Source: an uncultured Faecalibacterium sp.
GTDB taxonomy: Bacteria > Bacillota > Clostridia > Oscillospirales > Ruminococcaceae
NCBI GenBank assembly: GCA_900551435.1
Contig: URVW01000059.1
Span: forward strand, 1 to 15,017
DNA length: 15,017 nucleotides
Direction of reading: 5' to 3'
Each line of letters opens with the position of its first letter. Position 1 is the first letter of the stretch. Shown one piece after another: positions 5,911-11,518 of the stretch. The notes under the pieces were generated by a model that was not told the origin of the DNA, searched no databases, and saw only the letters and a program-made list of their open reading frames with translations. The position numbers were made by a program, and so were the translations under genes.

Positions 5911-6921
5911 ATGGAAAACAACTTTCAGTTTTTGATATACCGTTCAGCAGAAGAGGATGTTTCTGTGGATGCCATTGTGAAGGATGAAAGCATCTGGTTA
6001 TCGCAGAAAGGCATGGCGGAGCTATTTGGTGTACAGACGCCCGCAATTAGCAAGCACTTGAAAAATATCTTTGCAGAAGGTGAGCTTGATGAAAAAGTGG
6101 TTATTTCCAAAATGGAAATAACCACTCAACACGGAGCACTTCAAAATAAGACCCAAACGAGTGAAACTAATTTTTATAATCTCGATGCCATCATTTCCGT
6201 GGGTTACCGGGTCAATTCCCGCAGGGCCACCCATTTCCGCATCTGGGCTACCGGCATTCTCAAGGAGTATATGACGAAGGGCTTCGTGCTGGACGACGAA
6301 CGCCTGAAGCAGGGCAAAGATGCCTTCGGGAAAGATTATTTCCGCGAACTGTTGGAGCGCGTCCGGTCCATCCACGCCAGCGAGCGCCGCATCTGGCAGC
6401 AGGTGACGGACATCTTCGCAGAATGCAGTATCGACTACGACCGGAATTCGCCGGTGACGAAAGAATTTTATGCGATGGTACAGAATAAGTTCCACTATGC
6501 CATCACGGGTCAGACTGCGGCAGAGATCATATACAACAAGGCAGACCATACCAAAGATCATATGGGGCTGACAACATGGAAAAACGCACCGGAAGGCCGA
6601 GTCCTCAAATCAGATGTGAGCATTGCAAAGAATTATCTGTCAGAAAAGCAGATTCGCCAGTTGGAACGAACGGTATCTGGCTATTTTGACTATATCGAGG
6701 ACCTGATCGAGCGGGAGAACACCTTCACCATGGAGCAGTTCGCCGCCAGCATCAATGAGTTTCTGTCGTTCCGCCGGTATGATATCCTGCCTGACAAGGG
6801 CAAAATCTCTGCACGACAGGCCAAAGAAAAAGCGGAAGCAGAATATGACTTGTTCAACCCGACGCAGAAGATTGTGTCGGATTTTGACCGGGCACTCAAA
6901 CAGTTAAAGGAGAAAAACTGA
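5911..6921 (+). CDS. RhuM family protein
   Basis: This encodes 336 residues, the full family length. The family is named after RhuM of a Salmonella pathogenicity island and is widespread in mobile elements and near restriction systems; its biochemical role is not established. Typical blocks are seen: IWLSQKGMAELFGV…ISKHLKNIF (residues 28-54, HTH-like), YNLDAIISVGYRVNSRRATHFRIWATGILKEYM (89-121), GFVLDDERLKQG (124-135), HYAITGQTAAEII (195-207) and the C-terminal RRYDILPDKGKIS (288-300). There are no membrane segments. It begins 51 bases after the repressor gene and lacks a clear promoter, so it may be expressed with it in the repressed state as a lysogenic accessory gene. A perfect palindrome lies inside the gene at 6097-6125. 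Confidence 0.88.
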   Translation: MENNFQFLIYRSAEEDVSVDAIVKDESIWLSQKGMAELFGVQTPAISKHLKNIFAEGELDEKVVISKMEITTQHGALQNKTQTSETNFYNLDAIISVGYRVNSRRATHFRIWATGILKEYMTKGFVLDDERLKQGKDAFGKDYFRELLERVRSIHASERRIWQQVTDIFAECSIDYDRNSPVTKEFYAMVQNKFHYAITGQTAAEIIYNKADHTKDHMGLTTWKNAPEGRVLKSDVSIAKNYLSEKQIRQLERTVSGYFDYIEDLIERENTFTMEQFAASINEFLSFRRYDILPDKGKISARQAKEKAEAEYDLFNPTQKIVSDFDRALKQLKEKN

Positions 6922-6970
6922 TTCAGACGGTCACTATGTTATGCCGGATGGAACGCTTGGCAAACCAGTA

Positions 6971-7056
6971 GAATAAATAAAAACGCCCCCGGTGCGCCAA
7001 CACTGAGAGCGTAAAATAAGCGGCTCACCCAAAAGAAGGGCATCGCACACCTAAGC
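6971..7056 (-). ncRNA. Putative small RNA of about 80 nt, divergent from the integrase
   Basis: A perfect consensus promoter on the minus strand (7063-7091) predicts a start near 7056. A terminator follows at 7012 to 6983 (ACGCTCTC pairing with GGGGGCGT, with an inner GTG/CAC stem) with the U-rich tail TTTTATTTATT. The transcript starts GCTTAGGTGTGCGATGCCC and can form local hairpins. A 34-codon hydrophobic frame (MPFFWVSRLFYALSVGAPGA…, ATG at 7041-7043, stop at 6939-6941) begins inside it but runs through the terminator. The RNA is therefore more likely non-coding, though a hydrophobic toxin-like peptide made on read-through cannot be excluded. Confidence 0.55.
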
Positions 7057-7062
7057 AATGCG

Positions 7063-7091
7063 ATTATACCTCTTTTGGGCGGGCTTGTCAA
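7063..7091 (-). promoter_or_regulatory. Perfect consensus promoter reading away from the integrase
   Basis: On the minus strand TTGACA (7086-7091) and TATAAT (7063-7068) are separated by exactly 17 bp. Inverted repeats flank and overlap it: CCCAAAAGA (7028-7036)/TCTTTTGGG (7071-7079), and inside it ATCGCA (7042-7047)/TGCGAT (7059-7064). Confidence 0.8.
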
Positions 7092-7118
7092 AGTGTACCC
7101 ATTTGGAGGTGAAACAAG

Positions 7119-7989
7119 ATGGAATGTGTCCGATGCAGAAGAGAACTCCCGGCGGACGCCATGTTCTGCCCGTGGTGCGGCAAGCGCCAGCCGGAGACCG
7201 CCCCGCCGCTCCAACGCAAGCACCGCCGCCGCCCAAAGGGGAGCGGCAGCGTGTACAAGCTGGGCGGAAAGCGTGCCCATCCGTATCTCGCGCTGACGCC
7301 GGAAAGGGAAGTGCTGGGCACTTACGAGACCGCAGGGGAAGCCGTGAAAGCGCTGGATGCTTATATCTCGCAGAACGTGCCGGTCAGCCGGCTAAAATAT
7401 ACCTTTTCGGACGTATACGCGAAGTGGAGCGAGACGCACTATCAGGACGTCGGCGAAAAGGGCCGCGACAGCTATGAGCGCGCCTATCAGAAAGCAGAAG
7501 TGCTCTGGGACAGGCCCATCCGGGAACTGGTGACAGCAGATTATCAGGTCGTGATCGACGCGCTGGTCTCGGCGGGGCTGTCCCGCAGTATGTGCGAAAA
7601 ACAGCGGCAGCTGTGTGGGCGGCGAAAAGACCGATGCCGGACGGGAGCGCACGATCCCGATTCTGGCCCCCATCAAGATGATCCTCGCCGACTGGATGCT
7701 CAACAGCGTGGGCAGCGAACTGCTTCTCCCACCCAAGCGAAAGGGAAAAAAGCGAAGTGACAGCGGGGTAGAAAAAGCGTTCAAAAAACTCATGCAGCGC
7801 TGCGGCATCGAAGAGGCTGTGCCCCACACGATGCGCCGCACAGCAACGACCCGGCTGGTCGAGGGCAAAGCCGAGCCGACTGCCGTTCAGGCGATCATAG
7901 GCCATGCGGACTTCTCCACGACCGCAGACTACTACACCGGCCACGATGTGGATTACCTGAAGTCTGAGATGGAAAAATTTCACGAGTAG
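7119..7989 (+). pseudogene. Tyrosine integrase with internal deletion and frameshift
   Basis: The first frame runs cleanly from the ATG at 7119 (GGAGGTGA at 7105-7112) to about 7613. It encodes a zinc ribbon (C3, C6, C17, C20), an AP2-like arm-binding domain (about residues 40-85) and the start of the core-binding domain, ending at CEKQRQL. The second half continues in another frame from about 7614 (GGEKTDAGRERTIPI…) to the TAG at 7989. It keeps HTMRRT, IIGHAD and the nucleophile in DYYTGH. Roughly 90-100 residues of a normal integrase of this type are missing at the junction, including the segment that carries the first catalytic arginine. The protein should be inactive. Its end faces tRNA-Gly 164 bp away. 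Confidence 0.87.
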
Positions 7990-8031
7990 CGCCGCAGAAT
8001 AGAGCATTTTGAACGCGGATGGAGAAAATCC

Positions 8032-8054
8032 TTGTTAGATTATTTGTTAGATTA
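8032..8054 (+). repeat. Short direct repeat after the integrase
   Basis: TTGTTAGATTA occurs at 8032-8042 and again at 8044-8054. It might be an integrase arm site or part of an attachment region, but no matching copy was found at the left end of the element. Confidence 0.5.
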
Positions 8055-8063
8055 CAGTGCCTT

Positions 8064-8088
8064 ATGACGCTTTTTTACGTCATTTTTT
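8064..8088 (+). terminator. Probable terminator of the integrase transcript
   Basis: ATGACG (8064-8069) pairs with CGTCAT (8078-8083) around an 8-base loop, followed by a T run to 8088. The stem is short. Confidence 0.55.
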
Positions 8089-8100
8089 CGATTTCAGAAC

Positions 8101-8145
8101 ACAACAAAAAACGGTGGAACATGCTAAAATAACACGTTCCACCGT
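8101..8145 (-). terminator. Terminator of tRNA-Gly
   Basis: On the minus strand ACGGTGGAAC (8136-8145) pairs with GTTCCACCGT (8111-8120) around a 15-base loop, followed by TTTTTGTTGT. It begins eight bases after the tRNA 3' end. Confidence 0.85.
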
Positions 8146-8152
8146 TCACTTT

Positions 8153-8228
8153 TGGAGCAGGATACGGGACTCGAACCCGCCGCCTACTGCTTGGGAAGCA
8201 GTCGCTCTACCGGATGAGCTAACCCTGC
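8153..8228 (-). tRNA. tRNA-Gly (anticodon CCC)
   Basis: This is a 76-base cloverleaf on the minus strand. The acceptor GCAGGGT pairs with ATCCTGC (one G-U), the D stem is GCTC/GAGC, the anticodon stem is ACTGC/GCAGT with loop TTCCCAA (anticodon CCC), and the T stem is GCGGG/CCCGT with loop TTCGAGT. CCA is encoded. It reads GGG codons. It has its own promoter and terminator and is intact, so if an element used it for integration the 3' end was restored. Confidence 0.95.
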
Positions 8229-8240
8229 AGCTACTCCAAT

Positions 8241-8269
8241 AGTTTAGCAAACGAAAGCGGATTTGTCAA
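8241..8269 (-). promoter_or_regulatory. Promoter of tRNA-Gly
   Basis: On the minus strand TTGACA (8264-8269) and TAAACT (8241-8246) are 17 bp apart. The expected start is about six bases before the mature tRNA 5' end. Confidence 0.75.
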
Positions 8270-8307
8270 CACCTTTTTTGGTCGAAGGATGCGGGGTGCA
8301 AAAAAAC

Positions 8308-8335
8308 TTGCATTTTGAGCCGGGGGCCTTATAAT
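8308..8335 (+). promoter_or_regulatory. Promoter of the dnaD/dnaC-type operon
   Basis: TTGCAT (8308-8313) and TATAAT (8330-8335) are 16 bp apart, giving a leader of about 26 bases to the ATG at 8368. Confidence 0.75.
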
Positions 8336-8367
8336 AATAGTATCTGTTGATCGAGAAAGGATGCACC

Positions 8368-8742
8368 ATGATCTTTGTCCCATTGCTGCACTACTTCAAG
8401 TGCAAAAATCTTTACAGCGGAAGCGAAGCCGGGATGCGGTATCTGCTCACCCCGGGTAAGCGGACCGTGCCCGACCCGGACGGCGGCGAGGGAGCCGAAA
8501 AGGAAGAAGCCATCCTCACGCTGGACATCTGGCCCGACCCGTGGGCGCTGGACAAAACGGACCCGGCCCTGCGCCGCCGCGAGGTGTTCCCGCTGAGCGA
8601 TGAGGGCCGCGCCGCCGCCGCCAAGTGCTTGGAGGACGCCTACAACGCCGAGCCGGAGCGGTGGAAGAACACGCCCTCCATCCTCGACTGCGAGCCGTGG
8701 ACGCCGCCCGCGCCGGACCCGGAGGAGGGCAAAACGGAATGA
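8368..8742 (+). CDS. Hypothetical protein, first gene of the helicase-loading operon
   Basis: This encodes 124 residues that I do not recognise. The protein is acidic and proline-rich at the end (PWTPPAPDPEEGKTE). It starts MIFVPLLHYFKCKNLYSG and has a central segment ILTLDIWPDPWALDKTDPAL…REVFPLSDEGRAAAAKCLEDAYN. There is no signal peptide, transmembrane helix or cysteine cluster. The ATG at 8368 is six bases after AGGA (8358-8361); an in-frame TTG at 8347 has no ribosome site. Its stop overlaps the next start (ATGA), so it is translationally coupled to the dnaD-like gene and may take part in replication. That role is inferred from position only. Confidence 0.75.
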   Translation: MIFVPLLHYFKCKNLYSGSEAGMRYLLTPGKRTVPDPDGGEGAEKEEAILTLDIWPDPWALDKTDPALRRREVFPLSDEGRAAAAKCLEDAYNAEPERWKNTPSILDCEPWTPPAPDPEEGKTE

Positions 8743-9662
8743 TCTATCGCTTAAAAGAGTGGAAGGGCGACACCATCGCCGTGCCCCAGCTGGTGTTCGC
8801 GAAGCTGGGCATCGCGGAGGAATACAACGTGCGAGTGGCGCTGTATGTGCTGGCCACCGGCGTCACCGACCCGGAGAAAATTTGCGCGGACCTCAAACTG
8901 CGCAGCAAGATGAGCGCCGAAAGCGCGCTGGCGTTCTGGGCGGGCGCGGGGCTGCTGGAACGGTTCGAGGAGAACGCCGCACCCGGCGAGGAGCCAAGCG
9001 CCCCCGCCCCCATGACGTGGGCCGAGATCGCGGCCGCGTCCCGCACCGACCCCATGATCTCCAGCCTCATCGACTGCGCACAGTCCGGCTTTGCCCGCCC
9101 GCTGACCCACAGCGAGATGGAAAAGCTGGTCAATCTGTATCTGGTCGAGGGCTTTGCGCCCGAAACGGTCATGCTCTGCGTGGCCTACGTCGCCAGCCGC
9201 GGCAAGCGGACCATGGGCGCGGTCAGCCACGAACTCAAGGTCTGGCGCGCCGAGGGCGTCGAGACGGGTGAACAGGCCGATTCGCATCTGCAGCTTCTGG
9301 CCCTGCGCGCCCAGCGCGAGCAGTATGTCAGCGGGCTTCTGGGCATCCCGGAAAGCGAGCTGACCCTCGGCGGGCGCAAGGCCATTGCGCGTTGGTACGA
9401 AGTTTATGGCTACGACGACGCCATGGTGCAGGAAGCCGCCGTTCAGGCCGGCCCCAAGCGGGACCTGTGGTATTGGAACAGCATCCTGAAAACGTGGAAC
9501 GCCAAGGGTCTGCGCACCGTCCACGATGTGCGCGGGCCGGTGGCCGGAGCGGGCGCCAGCCGGAACATCCGGGTGGACCGCGCCACCCCCAGCGGGAACG
9601 ACTTCCTCAAAAACGCGGTCAAGCGCCGCCCTCTGCGCAAGAAAACCGACGAAACACCGTGA
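8739..9662 (+). CDS. dnaD: DnaD domain replication protein
   Basis: This encodes 307 residues. DnaD-type proteins act with DnaB/DnaI-like factors to open the origin and load the replicative helicase. Residues 1-80 are an N-terminal winged helix (AVPQLVFAKLGIAEEYNVRVALYVL…KLRSKMSAESALAFWAGAGLLERF). Two DDBH2/DnaB_2-like helical domains follow (about 95-175 and 185-258). The second ends with the family's Y-xxx-I-xxx-W pattern (Y245, I249, W253). A basic tail at residues 278-301 (RVDRATPSGNDFLKN…RRPL) recurs almost exactly in the mobile element's initiator. The start is set by the ATGA overlap and GGAGGAGG at 8721-8728. The helicase-loader gene follows 12 bases downstream. Confidence 0.88.
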   Translation: MIYRLKEWKGDTIAVPQLVFAKLGIAEEYNVRVALYVLATGVTDPEKICADLKLRSKMSAESALAFWAGAGLLERFEENAAPGEEPSAPAPMTWAEIAAASRTDPMISSLIDCAQSGFARPLTHSEMEKLVNLYLVEGFAPETVMLCVAYVASRGKRTMGAVSHELKVWRAEGVETGEQADSHLQLLALRAQREQYVSGLLGIPESELTLGGRKAIARWYEVYGYDDAMVQEAAVQAGPKRDLWYWNSILKTWNAKGLRTVHDVRGPVAGAGASRNIRVDRATPSGNDFLKNAVKRRPLRKKTDETP

Positions 9663-9674
9663 TAAGGAGAATCT

Positions 9675-10655
9675 ATGCGTACCAAACGTGAATTGTATCA
9701 GGCTGCGATGCGCACCGTGGCCCTGCGGCGTCAGACCGCCCGCGCCAACGCCGAGGACGCCCGCGCCGAAGCCGAAGCCGCCATCCCGGCCCTGCGCCAC
9801 GCCGAAGAGGAAGTGCGGGTGCGGGGCATCCGGTGTGCGCTGGCGGGCGCGTCCGGCAAAGACCGCACCGAAGCCGCCGTCGCGCTGGACAAGGCCAAGC
9901 AGGACCTGACCGCCCTTCTGGCCGCCAGCGGCCGCCCCGCCGACGCCTTGGAGCCGCACTTCACTTGCAAAAAGTGTCAGGACACCGGCATGTTCGAGGG
10001 GCACACCTGCGTCTGCGTCCACAAGGTCATGCAGAAGCTCCGCCGCGAGGAAATTGAAAGCCTGTCGAGCCTGTCCATCTCGAGCTTCGACACGATGGAA
10101 CTGCGCTACTATCCCAACACGATGGACGCCAAGCTGGGCGAACCGGTGCGTACTTACATGGGCGGGCTTTTGCAAGAACTGCGTACCTACGCGGAAGAAT
10201 TTGACCACGACAGCGAGAGCCTGATGCTCTTCGGCAACGCGGGCCTCGGCAAGACCCACGCCGCGCTGGCCATCGCGGGCATCGTGCTGGAAAAAGATCT
10301 TGACGTCATCTATGTGTCCAGCCCGGACTTTTTCTCAAAGCTCGAGGCGCTGCATTTCGGCTCGGACCCGGGCGGGGAAGAGGAAACGCTGCTGCAGACC
10401 GCCGCCGGGGCCGACCTGCTCATCCTCGACGATCTGGGCACGGAGTTCAACTCCAGCTTCTTCCTCAGCACCCTGTACAGCTTGCTGAACAACCGCTTGG
10501 GCGCGCACCTGCCCACCATCGTCACGACCAACATCACGGACGGCGCGCTGCTGGAAAAGCTCTACACCGAAAAAATCTCCAGCCGCCTGTCGTCCTTCGT
10601 GCCCTGCCTGTTCGTGGGTGAGGACATCCGCGGGCTGAAGGCGAGTGAGGGGTAG
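9675..10655 (+). CDS. dnaC: DnaC/DnaI-type helicase loader ATPase
   Basis: This encodes 326 residues. Residues 10-80 are alanine-rich and charged, probably coiled coil. A zinc-binding cluster follows (C98, C101, C112, C114 in CKKCQDTG…CVC), the hallmark of DnaI/DnaC N-terminal domains that grip the helicase. The AAA+ core has Walker A GNAGLGKT (187-194), Walker B LLILDDLGTE (248-257), sensor 1 TTN (284-286) and a probable arginine finger R304 in SSRL. It should load the replicative helicase with the DnaD-like partner encoded just upstream. AAGGAGA at 9664-9670 sets the start. Repeat copy B begins at the stop codon. Naming is by function; it may be annotated as an IstB-like or generic ATP-binding protein. 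Confidence 0.9.
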   Translation: MRTKRELYQAAMRTVALRRQTARANAEDARAEAEAAIPALRHAEEEVRVRGIRCALAGASGKDRTEAAVALDKAKQDLTALLAASGRPADALEPHFTCKKCQDTGMFEGHTCVCVHKVMQKLRREEIESLSSLSISSFDTMELRYYPNTMDAKLGEPVRTYMGGLLQELRTYAEEFDHDSESLMLFGNAGLGKTHAALAIAGIVLEKDLDVIYVSSPDFFSKLEALHFGSDPGGEEETLLQTAAGADLLILDDLGTEFNSSFFLSTLYSLLNNRLGAHLPTIVTTNITDGALLEKLYTEKISSRLSSFVPCLFVGEDIRGLKASEG

Positions 10656-10750
10656 CCCTCTCAGTCTCGCATACGCTCGCCAGCTCCCCCAGAGGGGGAG
10701 CCTTTGGCAGGTCGGGTGACCCCTGCTGGACGCTGAAAGTTTTATCTTTC
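10653..10750 (-). repeat. Double-hairpin intergenic repeat, copy B
   Basis: Read on the minus strand it has AAGATAAAACTTT, CCAGCAGGGG, CGACCTGCCAAAG, the hairpin GCTCCCCC-TCT-GGGGGAGC, a degenerate second hairpin and GACTGAGAGGG. It mirrors copy A. Its last three bases are the TAG stop codon of dnaC. Confidence 0.85.
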
Positions 10751-10760
10751 GTAAACAATC

Positions 10761-10857
10761 GTGCTCCGCTGCCTAGGCAAACGGCATCTAAACTACGCTC
10801 TGCCAAAGAGATTTCGTACAGATGATGTCAGCCAAGACAGCGGAGCACTTTCTTTTT
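10761..10857 (+). ncRNA. Long symmetrical hairpin with U-tail (structured terminator or small RNA)
   Basis: Arms 10761-10789 and 10820-10848 pair in one register without bulges: an 11-bp perfect outer stem (GTGCTCCGCTG/CAGCGGAGCAC), then 12 further Watson-Crick pairs and a G-U among mismatches, to CATCT/AGATG. The 30-base loop can form TACG/CGTA and CTCT/AGAG. TTTCTTTTT follows on the plus strand only. It lies after dnaC and repeat B. It could terminate the dnaC transcript, be a small RNA, or be a miniature inverted-repeat element. Confidence 0.65.
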
Positions 10858-10907
10858 AGGTTTCGAAAAACTCAATTCATCCAGCACAGCCAAAACCGGC
10901 ACGCCAG

Positions 10908-10961
10908 TGGCTCCCCCTCTGGGGGAGCTGGCAAAGCCGAAGGCTTTGACTGAGAGGGCTA
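10908..10961 (+). repeat. Double-hairpin intergenic repeat, copy C
   Basis: The hairpins are GCTCCCCC-TCT-GGGGGAGC and CAAAGCC-GAA-GGCTTTG, followed by GACTGAGAGGG and CTA. It lacks the long upstream flank of copies A and B. It abuts the -35 box of the MarR promoter. Confidence 0.85.
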
Positions 10962-10989
10962 TTGACATCCGTCAGTTCTATGCTACAAT
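10962..10989 (+). promoter_or_regulatory. Promoter of the marR-ABC operon
   Basis: TTGACA (10962-10967) and an extended -10 element TGC-TACAAT (10984-10989) are 16 bp apart. It starts one base after repeat copy C. Confidence 0.85.
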
Positions 10990-10990
10990 A

Positions 10991-11018
10991 GTTGTACCTA
11001 CAACGATGTATCTACATC
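10991..11018. promoter_or_regulatory. Two tandem 14-bp MarR-type operators
   Basis: GTTGTACCTACAAC (10991-11004) and GATGTATCTACATC (11005-11018) are both perfect 6-2-6 palindromes, lie side by side, and cover the expected transcription start. This is a classical position for autorepression by the MarR protein encoded 24 bases downstream. Confidence 0.8.
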
Positions 11019-11041
11019 TTCTCGACCATCCGGAGGCATCT

Positions 11042-11518
11042 ATGGATATCACGCAGCGAAAGATCACCAAGATCGCGCGCGAAGCGGAGAAGCTGGTTTT
11101 GCTCACGATGCGGGAAGAGGGCGTCGGCACGGCCGAGATCGACCTCATCCACGCGGTGCGGCATCATCCGGGCTGTACCCAGGCCCAGCTGGCCGAGCTT
11201 CTGCACGCGGACAAAGCCGCCATCGCGCGGCGGACCAAAAATCTGGAAGCGAAGGGCTACCTCGTCCGCGAGGACGCGCCCAACGACCGGCGCAGCCAGC
11301 TTCTGTTCCCGACTGAAAAGGCCGAGCGTCTGAAGTCCTCGAAGGCCGAGGTCGAGGCGTCGTTTTACGAGTACCTGACCGCCGCCCTCACCGAGGACGA
11401 AGCCGCCGCCTTCGCGGCCATGCTGAACAAGCTGTATGTCGTTTCCAAGACCGAGAGCCGTGCGGGCTTCCCGCACCTCCGGAACGCCGCAGGAGGGGAG
11501 CACACCGATGAGACCTGA
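11042..11518 (+). CDS. MarR family transcriptional regulator
   Basis: This encodes 158 residues. The winged helix spans about residues 30-95: GCTQAQLAELLHADKAAIARRTKNLEAKGYLVRE contains the recognition helix, and APNDRRSQLLF is the wing with its basic residues. Flanking helices (1-28 and 98-140) are the dimer region. GGAGG at 11032-11036 sets the ATG at 11042; upstream in-frame extension would run into the operators and repeat C. The gene overlaps the first ABC gene by 11 bases. It probably represses its own operon through the tandem palindromes and is released by a ligand that may also be a substrate of the exporter. The ligand is unknown. Confidence 0.92.
   Translation: MDITQRKITKIAREAEKLVLLTMREEGVGTAEIDLIHAVRHHPGCTQAQLAELLHADKAAIARRTKNLEAKGYLVREDAPNDRRSQLLFPTEKAERLKSSKAEVEASFYEYLTAALTEDEAAAFAAMLNKLYVVSKTESRAGFPHLRNAAGGEHTDET

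Larger units (their letters stand above)
3670..8090. mobile_element. Degenerate prophage-like or integrative element
   Basis: The region contains a phage-type replication initiator, a Cro/CI-like divergent switch, a RhuM gene and a tyrosine integrase, with AT-rich patches (for example 4800-5460 and 5860-6190) against a GC-rich backbone. The integrase end faces the 3' end of tRNA-Gly, a common integration target. However, I found no second copy of the tRNA 3' sequence on the left, so the attachment sites and exact limits are not established. Structural, packaging and lysis genes are missing and the integrase is broken, so it is a remnant or a tiny satellite that can no longer excise by itself. 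Confidence 0.75.

Noticed and set aside
8153..8228. tRNA-Gly 3' end as the proven attachment site of the element
   Set aside because: No duplicate of the tRNA 3' sequence was found near the left end of the element, so orientation and closeness alone are suggestive but not proof.
8057..8242. Open frame of 61 codons on the plus strand near the tRNA
   Set aside because: Most of it is the antisense of tRNA-Gly and its terminator, a well-known type of false gene.
10907..11041. Longer N-terminus for the MarR protein
   Set aside because: The extra 45 codons would translate repeat C, the promoter and the operators; the correct ribosome binding site is at 11032-11036.
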